Assembly: GCA_002179805.1 (NCBI GenBank)
Contig: NAVB01000136.1
Location: 1-64,000 of the forward strand
Source of the DNA: Acanthamoeba lenticulata
Lineage: Eukaryota; Discosea; Longamoebia; Acanthamoebidae
DNA length: 64,000 nucleotides
Direction of reading: 5' to 3'
The position numbers and the translations under genes are program-made. This document shows positions 38,740 to 49,802 of the stretch, piece by piece. Each line of letters opens with the position of its first letter. Positions within the stretch are counted from its first letter, which is position 1. The notes beneath the pieces were generated by a model. The model made no database searches and was not told the origin of the DNA. It saw only the letters and a program-made list of their open reading frames with translations.

Positions 38740-40454
38740 GGAAAGTTCTTCTGCAGTGCCAGGGCCTCAACCAGACCTACGCCCCGCCCTCGCCCGTCTA
38801 CGCCACTGATACGAGGCCCGCGTGGCCGCCGCCCTGCCGCAATCGGCCTGGAACGGCGTGCCCGGCCCGCGGATCTACTCGATCGGAGACGACAATCAAA
38901 AGATGACCCTCACGTACACGAAGGCGGCCGACACGGGAGATCGGGTGCCGGACTACTCGCACGCCGGCTACGGCGGCGGCGGCGTGCCGCTCCCGGTCGA
39001 CAGCCATGGCGCGCCGGTGGTGCATCTCAGCCCGACCGGCGGCGCCGACGATCTGACCCGCATCGCCGCGGCCGTGGCCAACATCAGCAAGCTGCCGCTC
39101 AACAGCTACGGCTTCCGCGGGGTGCTCCAGCTGTCTGCCGGCACGTTCAACCTGACCAACGGCACCTTGACCCTCCGCACCAGCGGCCTCATCATCCGTG
39201 GTGCCGGATCGTAGCTGAGCTCCGGGACCGTTCTACTTGGCGTCGGAAACACCTTGTTCGTGGGCAGCGCCGGCTAGAAGGTGCTGTCCGACCCGGTGGC
39301 CCTCAGTGAGCGCATGGCCGTCGGGGCCTACAGCCTGCCCGTGGCCAACACCGCCGGCTTCGCCGTGGGCGACCGTGCTGGTGCTGGCGCTGGACATCCA
39401 CCGTACCATCACCGCGGTCAACGCCAACACTTTCACGCTCGACGCGCCGACCTACGCGCCGATCTCGGTCGGCACGGGCTACGTGATCAAGATCAACGCC
39501 TCGACCATGACCAACCACGTCGGTTTTGTGGGCCTGCGCGGGATCATGGTGACGGGCAACCCCAACGACGGCTCCTTCATGGAAGTGCACGGCGCGGTCG
39601 AGGACTTTTTCATGAAGGACGTGGTGGCCGAGTACTACGGCCAGCTGTACCAGGGCGCCGGGGCGGGCAGCCGGCGGTTCACCCTCGAGGACGTGGTCAG
39701 CCTGCACCCGCCTTTCTGGTCCACCAACGTGCCCGACAACCGCCACGCCTTTGCGCTCTACGCGGCCGACCTGTTCCTGTGCCACCGCTGCTCGGCCAGC
39801 TACTCCCGGGCCTCCTTCACCTTGATTCAGGTGCTTGTGTGCCGCGCACACATCGCACACACGCCGCACACGCGCACGCCCACTCACGCATGTGTGAAAG
39901 TAGACGTTCGGCGGAAGCGGGGTGGTGTGGACGCACACGACGGACCTGCGCTCGTGGCGACCAAACAACTACTTTGGCGCGTTCTACCCGGGTCAGCTGT
40001 TCGATGTGGCCTATAGCGAGTACGCGATCTCCCTCGGCCGGGGCTTCTCGGGCGAGACCTTCAAGGGCATCGCCTCCACCGTGTGGAACTCGATCGCCGT
40101 GCGCGAGAACCGAGTCTTGTCCGACCTCAACTGCGCGTCGTCCAACTCCTCCGCCATCAACCATTGCATCGGAAACCTCGGCAACTCGGACAGCATCAAC
40201 ACTGCCAGGAGCGGCTGGGCGACGAGGCCGACTCGATCCTGTCGCAGATCTTCTTCCCCTCGCAGCTGGCCGGCAAGTTCCGCCACCCGACGGCGCTGTA
40301 CGCCGACCAGTTCGTCATCAGCGGACTCAACACGGCCGAGACAGACACCAAGTTCAACTCCACCTATGCCCAGTCCCTGTACCACGGCGACCCGTGGGCT
40401 TCGTCCACCAGCCCTGCGTCCACCCTTCGGGCCTGGCTCGCTCTGCTTTTGTGA
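38740..40454 (+). pseudogene. Disrupted secreted beta-helix (pectate-lyase-like) protein gene
   Basis: The conceptual protein reads IPDYSHAGYGGGGVPLP-like (VPDYSHAGYGGGGVPLPV), GGADDLTRIAAAVANI, NSYGFRGVLQLSAGTFNL and LRTSGLIIRGAG, then LLGVGNTLFVG and later NDGSFMEVHGAVEDFFMKDV and PDNRHAFALYAADLF. This matches the right-handed parallel beta-helix family seen mainly in bacteria and fungi, probably acting on polysaccharide. The frame is broken several times: a stop at 38806-38808 or frame change before 38820, TAG at 39212-39214, TAG at 39275-39277, a one-base shift near 39375, and another near 40200. One intron with good signals (about 39830-39908) survives. No signal peptide or ATG could be assigned. 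The breaks argue for a pseudogene; clustered sequence errors are the alternative. Confidence 0.7.
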
Positions 40455-40600
40455 CTTTTTTTAAACTTTTAAAATCAAAATTAAAATGAATTGTAGGATA
40501 GTTTTTTAAATTCACTTGGCCCATGCGCCAGATCTTCTCAGCGTGTTGTACACGCAGAGCGGACATGCCCCCGGATCGTGTTCTTGCTGCCGTTGACCAA

Positions 40601-41279
40601 TCACTGTTGCCTGTTCAGGCGTTGACGCAGGAAGGCGACTAGTTTGTGTTCTGGCGATAGGAAGTGGGCGAGGGTGGCGCAGAAGCGCTCCTGCTCCGTT
40701 GGGGAGTAGGTCGAGAGCCACTCGGCCATGTGCGTCAAGTGGCCTTCTGTCATGGTCTCGCCGAGCGCTTGGCCCACCAAGCGCACAAGCTCTTCGTCTG
40801 TTTCCTCGCTGAACAGTTGGTCGTGTCTCTCGCCCGTCCGCGTGTCCTCCACTTCCTGCTCCATGGCCTCTGGCTCGAGTGCAGGCGCCAGCTCGTTCCC
40901 TTCTCTTTCGCCTTCGCTCTCTTCTTCTTCTTCTTCTTCCTCGACTTCTTCTTCTGCTTCTGCTTCTTCTTCTCTTGCTTCTCCCTCTTCATCTTCATCT
41001 TCATCCTCATCCTCATCACCTTCCTCTCCATCCTCGATCTCTGACCCATCGTCCTCGACGTCCACGTCTTCGTCGCTGCTATCTTCTCTGTCCTCCTCAA
41101 AGCTGAGGCCTTTGATGCGGTTGACGTAGAGGATTAGCTTGAAGAGCATGCTTGCGCCATGTTCCTCGCTGATGGCCACCTCTTCTTCTTCTTCATCGTC
41201 ATCCTCTTCTGCCTTCTCCTCCTCCTCCTCGGCTGCCTTGACCATAGGAACCGTCGAGGCCGAAGTTGAGGCCGAAGTT

Positions 41280-41311
<32 letters not shown>

Positions 41312-44300
41312 AGCGAGGAGGCGCCGGAGCAGCAGCGCCCACGCGATGATGGCTTCGCGCCGCTCATGTGGATTCTCGGCGGCCCGAGGACGCTTCTGCA
41401 GGCACGCGAGGGCGAGCGTGCGATCGACCGAAGAGGCAAAGTGGCGGCCGCACTGCAGAACAGCGTAGACCGTCGCGTCGGTCGGTGGCAGTGCGAGCAT
41501 GAGATACTGGTCCTTGAGCAGAGCTGTCATGTTGCGGACCCACCCGGGCTCGATATGGGACGGCGCATAGAGGGCGACCTTGCCTGTGCGACGGACAACA
41601 GTGAGTCTTAAGGTGGGGTGGGCAAGCCGCGATCTCTCGGCATGTGGCTGTACCAGCGGCCCAGACGGCGTTGTGGAAAAAGTTGGACGTCGGGCTCGGG
41701 GAAAGGGCGTCGAGCGCGTCGGCGAGGATCGTGGGCAGTCGGGCTTGGGCGAGGACGTCAGGCACGTGGACCGCCAGGTTGCCGATCAGGCCGCACACCG
41801 ACAGCGCGAGCCAGTGCACGTGCGGTTCCGTCGTGACAAACTAAAGTCAAGAGTGGACGTTGAGTTGCGCTCCGGCCAATAAGGATGGCGTCAGCCCATA
41901 AGCCGCGTACCTCGAGAATGGCAGCGCACGATTCGGCGAGCACAGCGGGCGACATGCACTCAAACACCGGCAAGCCGACGTCGATCAGTGCATCAACGGT
42001 GCGGACAATGGCGTCCACCTTGTCCAATTCCACATCGGCCCACACTGCTTCTTCCGCGCTGGCGTCGACGTATTCTGCGAGCTTGTCCTTCACAGCCCAC
42101 AGCACCTGCTCGAGCCTCTTCCCGGCTTCCGGCATGAACGGCGCCAGCGCCAGCCGGCCTGTGTGACGACATGCCCCGTGTGTGAGTGTGTTCTGCTCAG
42201 GAGCTGTCGCGGCATGACGTACCTCGGGCGGCGATCTGTTGCAAACTCTCCAACGTGGATGCGAGCAAGCGTGCGGGCGACGCCGGAGTGATCACCGGGA
42301 GCAGGTGGGACATGACGCGAGGCAGGAGCTCTGGGAAATGGGGCAGCCGCAAGGCCATGCCAAAGGTGCCCAGCAGCAGTCCATGCAAGCCAGGCTGTGG
42401 GCCAAATCGTGAGCGGCGGTGCTCCGTTCAGGCAGAGGCAGCACGTACGGGCGGAGGCGGTTGCGTCGCGACGATCGTGAGAAACTTTTCGACGACGTCC
42501 CGGCAGGCGTCCTCGAGTGACGTGGCGCGGCCCCGAACTTCAACGATATGCCAAATGGCCTTCACGGCTGCTTTGCGCACATCGTCGTGCGGGTCGTCGA
42601 CGGCGGTCAAAAGCTGGGCGATGACGTGGGCGCAGCTGGTCGCATTGAGGTGGTCGACCAGAGACCCGAGCGTCGCGCAACTGGTGATCCGGACCTTGGG
42701 CTATCCATGTTCATCAATTGTTTCAGTTGTCCGTGAGCGCAACGCAGTTTGCACAGGTCGGTCGGACATCAGCACCTCAGAGTCTCGAAGGCCCGCAAAC
42801 CCAAGAGCCAGCGTGGCTCTTCGGAGCTTCCGCTCAATCTTGAGTCCTTGGTACTTGACGAATCCGAACAAGAACACCGCTCCTTCTCTGCGCGGCGTGT
42901 TGTACAGCAAGTAGCGGGTGAGGGCACGAGTGTGGATGGACTTGGATCCGTAGATGTGGATCCGGCCACCAAGCAACCTCACCTGTACTGCCACGGCTGG
43001 CTGCGATCGGTGCGTGGCGGGATGACCGACAAGAGAGTCCTGACCCAGGGCGTGCCCAACCAGAAGGAAGCCACCTTGATAGCCTGTGCGGTTATGCGGC
43101 GGACGGTCGTCACATCTTCGGACTCCATGTAGTCCAGCGAGCCGTTCTCCTCTTCGTCATCGCTGTCGTCCTCGTCGCTTTTTCCCAACAGCGCAAGCCG
43201 CTTCTTCTTGTTTTGTTCTGACGGGCAGGCATGAGGCCGATTGACCACTCTTCTTCGCCCCGCGCCCAGGCCGCCCATCTAGGAGAGGATCGTACCTCGA
43301 CTCTGGCTGGCGCGCCAGGCATTGGTGACAAGGCTCTGCAATTCCAGCGGGAGTAGGGACAGCTCGTGCTCGCACTGCTCGTAGTGGCGCACGATGCAGT
43401 TCACTGCGCTAGTGAGCAAGCTCGCCGTGCCTCCCTCGTGCATGAGGTTGTTGGCCAGCATGTCACATAATCGGCTGCGGTTGCATGTGAAGGCGATGAT
43501 CAGACAGTCACCGAACAAATCAGTAATAATTAATAGAAATAATAATAATCATCATAAAAAAAAAATAAAAAAAATAAGACCACACACCTCCTGAGCTCCT
43601 GCGACATAGGGGTCCAGAGGGAGGCGTCGAGTATGTTCATGAGCAGCTTCGTGGCCGCAATCTTGACGCTTGGGGACTCATCCTGTTGCAATGACGATCA
43701 GCAAAAGACTAATGGTGGTGCTATCATCGTCGTCTTTGGGGGGGGGGGCGGTACCTCCAGTCCGAGGAGCACCACCTGCTTGACCTGTTCTTGTCTGCTT
43801 TGGTTCATATTCCGCCCGATCCGCAGCACTCGGAGGAGATACGCACGAAGTTGCGGCTCTTTCAAGTTTGTGTACAGGTACACTAGAGCCTGGACGGTCG
43901 TGAAGTGAGCACAGGGGCTTTGGGTCAGGTTGGGGCATGAGACTGCTGCCATACATCTTCTTTGGCGGCGTGGGAGACCTCGAGCCCGTTGAAGACCAGT
44001 AGAGCCTCCAAAGCAACCAAGTGCCTTCGGTCGAACTCGGCCGAGTCACAGAACCGGTGCATCAACGAAAACTGCCGCTCCAGACTCTTTTCCTGGTCGT
44101 CTCCGCCCTGCCCTACCACTTCAATGAGATTGGGCACCGAGAGCAGTTCAATCAGCTTGCGCGCTGTCCTGGTCCTTTGCACATTGATGGCCAGAAGGAT
44201 GGTGTCCCACAGCGATTGTTGGGGGTGTATGCTCAGCGGTGGCAAGCTCCCGCTCTTGCGCGCCATCAAAACAGCACTGACCAAGAGCAAAAAGATGGCC

Positions 44301-44566
44301 TCTGGCTCAACTGAGGCATCTTGGCGGAGGAAGGCAAGGCCAGCGTGTGGGTCGTCATCGACGAGCCACTCGCACAGCTCCTTGGGGGTGAACTGCTGCT
44401 GCTCGGGCAGAGTCTCTTCTTCGGTTGGGGACAGGACACAGATGCGGCGCAATAGCGCGAGGCTGTACTCCAGTGTCAAGACTTCGGGCTGCGGGAACGA
44501 GTAGTCGCGCACATCTGGAAAGTCAGCCAGCGCAGAGCGGCAGGCCGCCAGCACCCTCGCTTCCAT
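40601..44566 (-). CDS. Large HEAT/ARM-type helical-repeat protein with acidic linker, unidentified
   Basis: Multi-exon gene of about 1,000 residues. The first exon (44566 to about 43940) is alpha-helical (VLTLEYSLALLRRICVL, RKLIELLSVPNLIEVV). Later exons contain HEAT-like helical pairs such as SPSVKIAATKLLMNIL near 43660, QLRAYLLRVLRIGRNMN near 43830, and DPHDDVRKAAVKAIWHIVEV near 42590, followed by DALIDVGLPVFECMSP near 41960. An extremely acidic stretch of Glu/Asp runs (41220-40900) precedes the C-terminal helical end SPEHKLVAFLRQRLNRQQ. Repeat style plus acidic loop recalls importin-beta relatives or other HEAT scaffolds, but no family-defining motif was found. The piece 42720-42990 is hard to assign: no frame is convincingly coding, so it may contain introns. 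Start ATG 44566 is the first in the helical frame. Confidence 0.6.
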
Positions 44567-44868
44567 GTGTCACCACAAGGAGAAAGAAAGAATTGGTCTG
44601 TATTTCTTTTTCGGTTTTCTTTTCCCTTTTTCGCCGTTGGCTGCAGGACCAAGCGGCGTCTGCGATCGTAACCGCTGCCGGGCCTGCTGAGTTGCTTGAC
44701 CACTCGAGTCTGGCTCTGGCTGAGGTTTTAGACAGGATCAGGCTCAAAGAAGATCTCTTTCATCGCTGCAAACCTCCCAGCACAGCGTTTTGCCTGATGA
44801 CCATAAAAGAAGAAATAAAATTTGTATTTTTTCTGTTTTCAATTCAATTCTTTGTTGCGCGAGTTGAA
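44567..44868. promoter_or_regulatory. Divergent intergenic region with an unassigned open stretch
   Basis: Separates the divergent helical-repeat and RRM genes, so it should hold both promoters. A plus-strand stretch at 44647-44770 follows a strong polypyrimidine-AG and reads DQAASAIVTAAGPAELLDH; it could be an unrecognised 5' exon, but no donor was found. No promoter motif was recognised. Confidence 0.3.
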
Positions 44869-45926
44869 ATGGACGGGTCAGACACTCTGGTGGAACATCG
44901 CGTCTTCGTGGGGGGAGTTAGCTGGAAGGTTAGTGTCATGCTTGCTTCAAACGTGAAATTGCTCGTGTTTTTTATGTCGATTTGAGCTTCTTCTTTGTTG
45001 CGATTTGAGCTTCTTCTTTGTTGCGATTTGAAGGTTAATGACGCTATGTTACAAGAGTTCTTTGAGACCAACTACGGTCCCGTGCTTGAATGTAGACTCA
45101 TCATGGACAAACAAACCGGCAAATCGAAAGGGTAGGCCTGGTCTTCAGTCACCACTTCCCAGGATTCACTCATGTTTTATTTACCATCTTATATCCAGGT
45201 ACGGATTCGTGACGTTTGCCAGCCCTGAGACGGCCGCCGTTGTGAAGCGCCTCGGCACCGTCCCTTTCATGGGGAAGAACGTACCGACCCCACTCTTTTG
45301 TATTTGACTACATACTCACACGGTCGCCCGTGCATACACAAACGAAGATGAACGTAGGCGATGCCTTCAGGAAGGAGCCGCCTGCGGGCAGGCCTGGCGT
45401 TACTGGTGGTATGCGCATGTACCAGCAGCAACAACAGCCGTCCATGCAGGGTGGTGTCCGGCCAGGCGGACTGCTCGACCGGCCACCTATGGTGCAGGGC
45501 CAGCTCTCGCCCTACGGCGCGCCCGTGGCCCAGAGCACCTACTCCACAGCACAGCCAGTGGGCGGCTACTACCAGGACCCCTACGGCTACCACTACGGCG
45601 GCCAATGGGCACAACAGCCTGCGGCCGCGGCGGCCCAGCAGGTCCAGTCCGTCTACGGCTACCAAACAACCCAACAGGCCGGCTACGGCGGCTACGCGGG
45701 CGCCTACCAGCAGCCCGTGGCCCAGCAGCAAGCCTATGCCTACACGCCGCAGCAGCAAGCCTGGCCGCAGCAACACACGGTACAGGATTTTATTTCTTTT
45801 CTCATCTCTATTTTTTTTATACTCATGGTGCTAGCGGTGGTGATGGTGGCTCAGCAACAAATGCAGCAGCAAACGAGTCAACAGCAGCCGGCCTATGGAG
45901 CCTACGGAATGTCGGCGCATCAGTAG
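44869..45926 (+). CDS. Single-RRM RNA-binding protein with Q/Y/G-rich tail
   Basis: RNA-binding protein. Exon 1 encodes MDGSDTLVEHRVFVGGVSWK with RNP2 (VFVGGV). Exon 2 (45034 to about 45130) gives VNDAMLQEFFETNYGPVLEC and the MDKQTGKSKG loop; exon 3 (about 45199) gives RNP1 YGFVTF and SPETAAVVKRLGTVPFMGKN. The tail (45350-45925) is low-complexity, rich in Gln, Tyr, Gly, Ala and Pro (YGYQTTQQAGYGGYAGAYQQ), resembling prion-like domains that drive condensates. The RRM layout (HRVFVGG near the N terminus, then KSKGYGFVTF) resembles DAZ/Boule and RBM24/38 proteins; the exact orthologue is not clear. Introns are T-rich; the first has a tandem 23-base repeat. The last intron lies near 45782-45846. 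Stop at 45924-45926. Confidence 0.85.
44978..45030. repeat. 23-base tandem duplication in RRM gene intron
   Basis: The unit CGATTTGAGCTTCTTCTTTG plus TTG occurs at 44978-45000 and again at 45001-45023, followed by the first bases of a third copy (CGATTTGA). It lies at the 3' end of intron 1, duplicating the polypyrimidine and the region just before the acceptor. Confidence 0.9.
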
Positions 45927-46379
45927 TGACCTGCGTCAAGACAAGTGCGTTTCTTCCCTTTCTCCTACTTTTTTCGGGAGTGTTTTTTAACTCTCTCCTT
46001 CTTGTTTTTTGTTCTTGTTGGTTTTATGGCTGTTTGTTCTTCTTCTTCTTCTTCTCTTGCTTCTTCCTGCTCTTCAGCTCAGTTTTGCGCTTTTGGGAGC
46101 ATCCTCTCAAATCCGTCATCTTCCTTTATTTTCTTGTCCTTCCCCCAAATCTCCTCCTCCCCTCTTGTGATATTGCCCGTCACCATCCTCGCCCGTCTTG
46201 TCTGGCAAGGCCGTGTGGACCGGCCCTTGTTTTTTGTAAAGTAGATTGACGATCGTACAGCCATAAACACCCAACATAAACAACTCGACTTTTCATGTGT
46301 GGTGCCTAAAGTAGAAATGGCTCGTTTGTTTATTTTGCAAAAGGTGAGGGTGAGTCGTCCTACTTGTAGATCGTGTACG
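45927..46379. other. T-rich 3' flank, no gene seen
   Basis: Pyrimidine-rich sequence with CTT/TTC runs after the RRM gene stop, probably 3' UTR plus spacer. Open frames are low-complexity Ser/Phe/Leu readings of the T-rich strand and have no support. Confidence 0.5.
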
Positions 46380-46679
46380 ATGCTGATTGCTTTTATTTGC
46401 TGTTGTTTTTTGCTCTGCGCGCCAATTGGCATTGTGATGCTCTGTGCGAGCAAGGCCCGGGCGGTACTCCTCATACCGCGGTGACGTGTGTGACGCTTTC
46501 GTCCGCAGGCCGTCCCCGAGGTCTTCGCGTCGCTCGCTGCTCCCCCACACGAGGCCATGAGCGCGCAGGAAGACCAGCGACGTGTGGATGTTAGCGGCGA
46601 GCGCGAAGACTGGACTCTTCGTCACTGGCTGGACAGTGACTACTTGATGGTGTTTGCATCGTTGTACACGTGCGCCTGA
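46380..46679 (+). CDS. Possible small membrane protein (84 aa), uncertain
   Basis: A two-exon reading, 46380-46463 and 46509-46679, joins in phase 0 across a 45-base intron with donor GTACTC and acceptor CCGCAG. The first exon gives one hydrophobic cysteine-rich segment (MLIAFICCCFLLCAPIGIVM), the second a soluble tail with EDWTLRHWLDSDYLMVF and GC-rich third positions. No family is recognised. The intron is shorter than most here and the opposite strand is also open, so it may be spurious or the end of a longer gene. Confidence 0.3.
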
Positions 46680-46922
46680 TCGTGGGGGATCAACCCACGT
46701 AAGCCACTTGTCCTCCTCATAGCACAACTCACCATCACCCAACGTCTTCAGAACGCTTGGGCTGTTTTGTGTACAGCGGTGCCGCTCTTCCCTGAGACTT
46801 GTGGGTTGCAATGTAACTTCCGCGAAAATCAGGAAACAGAAATCAGTTATTATTTCTCCATTATTCTTTTTGTCATTTCCTAAGTGGCTTGAAAAGAAAT
46901 TAATAGCCTCAAAAGAGACAAG

Positions 46923-49485
46923 ATGGAGGAAGAGGAGGATGTGTTGACGAATCCATTTTTCGTCGCCCTCAAGCAGAAGCACGGAAGTCTCTACCAGCAA
47001 GTGCAGGCCAAATGCTACGTCGTGTGCGTGCCTCAGGCTGCAAGCCTGGCCGGCACCAATCTCACCGACGATTTTTTCCGTATGTAGCCTCACAAATCGT
47101 CCACCGAATAATTCCCTTGAAGGGAACTGGTTATCTCATGTTCTTCATCCATCATGTTCTTCATCCTGCAGGACTACACATTTTGGCTCCATCTCCCTAT
47201 TTTCAAGGAAGCTACACCACCTTATGCGACAAAACTGTTGAGATGGAAAACAACTGTATCACCACAGCACAAGGTTCCCCTTCGCGGCAAATCTCAACGC
47301 TAATGCTGATTATCCTGCCATTTTAATCTAAACAAAATTGTTAAATGCCCACCGTGCCCCCTGCTTACTAAAGGCTTCGAGGAGCAGCGAAAGATCAAAG
47401 TGCTTTCCGAGGAGCTGTTCTACAACGCTCACTCGCAGGGCTTTCGAGTCCTTCTCGTCGAGCGACCCTTCATCGGAGGCACAGAGGTTCGTGCGCCCGC
47501 TTTGGCCCGTTGGGCTGCAGACTCGTTCTTGAGAGTTTGTGCTCGTCCTTGTCGTCCTCGCCCTCGTCTGACGTGTGCTTTGGCATGCGTTGGCATCAGG
47601 TCACCGATGCACCGAGCATTCTCCCCAAGGAGCGAACGGCCACCGCGTGCGTGCCTCCCCTCGCTCCAGATTGATGTTGTCTTTATTGCTCCGGCTTGCG
47701 CTCAACCCTATTCCCTCACACAGAGTCAAATACTTTCTGGACTCGTTTCCGGAGAACGAGATCGTGCTGCAGAAGATCGACGAGATGACGGGCGAGTTCA
47801 ACAAGACCTATGTCATCGTACGTGGCTTCGAGTCGCACGTCGTGCGGAAGGTTCAAGAGCTCTACAACTACGCCGTGGAGGTTCGTTCGTCCTCTTCGTC
47901 AGTTCATCTGCAACCAGTCATCTGACCTGGGTACTAATTTTTTATTTTATTTTTTATTCATTTTTCCAGGCGCTGTTGTGCGCCAACCCTGTCTTCCGCG
48001 AGTTCCACTTAAGGAACCGCAACCTGGCCGAGTTCAAGGAAATCGTGGAGGTTTATGTGCTCAATCGACTACACGCCAAGTTGTGGGACGACTTCACGAC
48101 GCTATTGGCCAAGGAGGACAACGACCTCTTTGCCCTGACTTCCTCTCTCAAGAACCTGAGGCAGAGCGACGTCGGCATCCGACAGGCGCTGCAGTGCAGC
48201 ATGGTGGCGCCCAGCCGCCACTTCAAGTACATCGACACGTGCACGTCCCCGCTCGAGAAGCTTTACTGCCTCAAGGAGACCTGCGACCTCATCATGAAGA
48301 CCGTCGCCTCCAACCTCCCACCAGGTTCAGTTCATTTTACTCCAAGTTATATTTTCAATCAATTTTTAGCATTAATAATGCCTCGTATTTTTCAACTCAG
48401 ATTCGGGAGAAAGCGTGACGACGGACGACCTGATTCCGTTCCTCGTGTACATCATCGTGCTGTCAAAGCCCAAGTATCTGCGAACCAACTTGTTCCTCAT
48501 GGAGAACATGACCTTCGTCAGCCTCTCTACGAATGAGATGGGTTTCAACCTGGTCTCGCTGCAAGCCGCTGTACAGTATCTGCGAAGCAAGGAGCTGGCC
48601 AAGTTTATCGATTCCGATGGCGGCGATGGCATCGCCGCGACCTTCAGGGACCAGTCGCCCCTCAAGTCTCTCGGCAGCGCCATCTTCACGCGCGGCTCCT
48701 TCTTCTCCTCCTCCACTTCATCATCATCATCCTCATCCTCCACTTCATCTTCATCGTCGGCCGCCGAGGCCGCGCCTGAGGGCGGCGACGCCCAGCGAAG
48801 GTCGACCTATCGTATTTCCGAGCTCACCGATAACAGTTCGTTCACTCCATCTTCTTCTTCTTCCTCCTCTCGCGGCATCTCTTCTTACTCACTGACGTCT
48901 GTCTACGGCACGACGCCAACTCCATCAGCATCGTCGTCATCGTCATCCTCTTCATATTCTTCTTTTTCTTCCACCAATCCGTCGGAGGCGTCGCTGCAGC
49001 GGACGAGCAACAAATCGCACTACCGATCGCTGTCGTCCCTCATCCCCTCGTTTGGGCGCGGCGGACGACGTGCCGACAAGAGCGACTCGCTGCCGGCCCC
49101 GGCCATCCCGTCTTCATCGTCCTCGGGCACCACCGAGCGGAGGCCGTACACGAGGATGGCCTCGGAGTCATCTTTCTCCTCGCGCTCCGAGTCGGACACG
49201 TCCTCCCTTAGGTCGTCATCGTCATTCACCAGCAGTCGGTCGACACCGACGTTGTCCTCGTCCACGTCGGCCACCGGTCCGGCACCATCAACATTGTCGT
49301 CGTCAGCAGCGTGGTCGACGCAGCGGCCACCACAGGTCATCACGCTGGACGACGCTGGCCGTGGGGGACCAGGACGACACGCGGGAGGCCGTGGCGCGCC
49401 ACCAAAGGCGAATGACGGGCTGGGGGACTTCCTCACGCAGCTCCAGAACGTGACCGACGATGTCGCGCTCAGCTCCCTCGGCTGA
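46923..49485 (+). CDS. VPS9-domain Rab GEF with VARP/ANKRD27-like N terminus
   Basis: Probable guanine nucleotide exchange factor for Rab5/Rab21-type GTPases on endosomes. The start MEEEEDVLTNPFFVALKQKH and VVCVPQAASLAG parallel the N terminus of ANKRD27 (VARP). Exon pieces continue through EELFYNAHSQGFRVLLVERP, ENEIVLQKIDEMTGEFNKTY and VQELYNYAVE. The VPS9 domain spans 48050-48600: EIVEVYVLNRLHAKLWDD, KNLRQSDVGIRQAL, TSPLEKLYCLKETCDLIM, VTTDDLIPFLVYIIVLSKP with the conserved catalytic Asp region, and FNLVSLQAAVQYL. After the VPS9 domain comes about 290 residues of Ser-rich, disordered sequence without the ankyrin repeats of VARP. About six introns. The stop is at 49483-49485. Length and the VARP-like N terminus make RIN or RABGEF1-type relatives less likely. 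Confidence 0.85.
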
Positions 49486-49802
49486 GACGATTGATTTCTT
49501 TCCATTTTTTAACAAGAGATTATCAGCCACAGTTGTCGTTTTCGTGCTTCCCTTTCCTCAAGGGCAGCCGTTGGCGCGCCCCCTAAAGCTCCCTCGTTCC
49601 TCTTCTAAGGAGCATCAATAGCCTTGGCCGGCCACTTGCGCTGTAGTCGTTGTCTGCCAGGAAGCGTTCTCCAGTTTAAACAAAAAAATTATCTTCTTTT
49701 TCTCACTTGTGGTGCAGGTAAAAGGCCAAGGCCACCTGAGGATGTGCGACTCTCTGAATTCCAACTCACCAGCAGCACGACGAGCGGAGGGAGCGATTAG
49801 GG
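49486..49802. other. Intergenic region, no gene seen
   Basis: Contains the VPS9 gene 3' flank and the upstream region of the TPR-oxygenase gene. A plus-strand frame from 49743 (MCDSLNSN...) is open into the next exon and could extend its N terminus, but the reading from 49803 with an intron fits better. Confidence 0.4.

Noticed and set aside
46293..47093. 266-codon minus-strand frame
   Set aside because: Crosses the start of the VPS9 gene and AT-rich spacer with no domain or biased composition.
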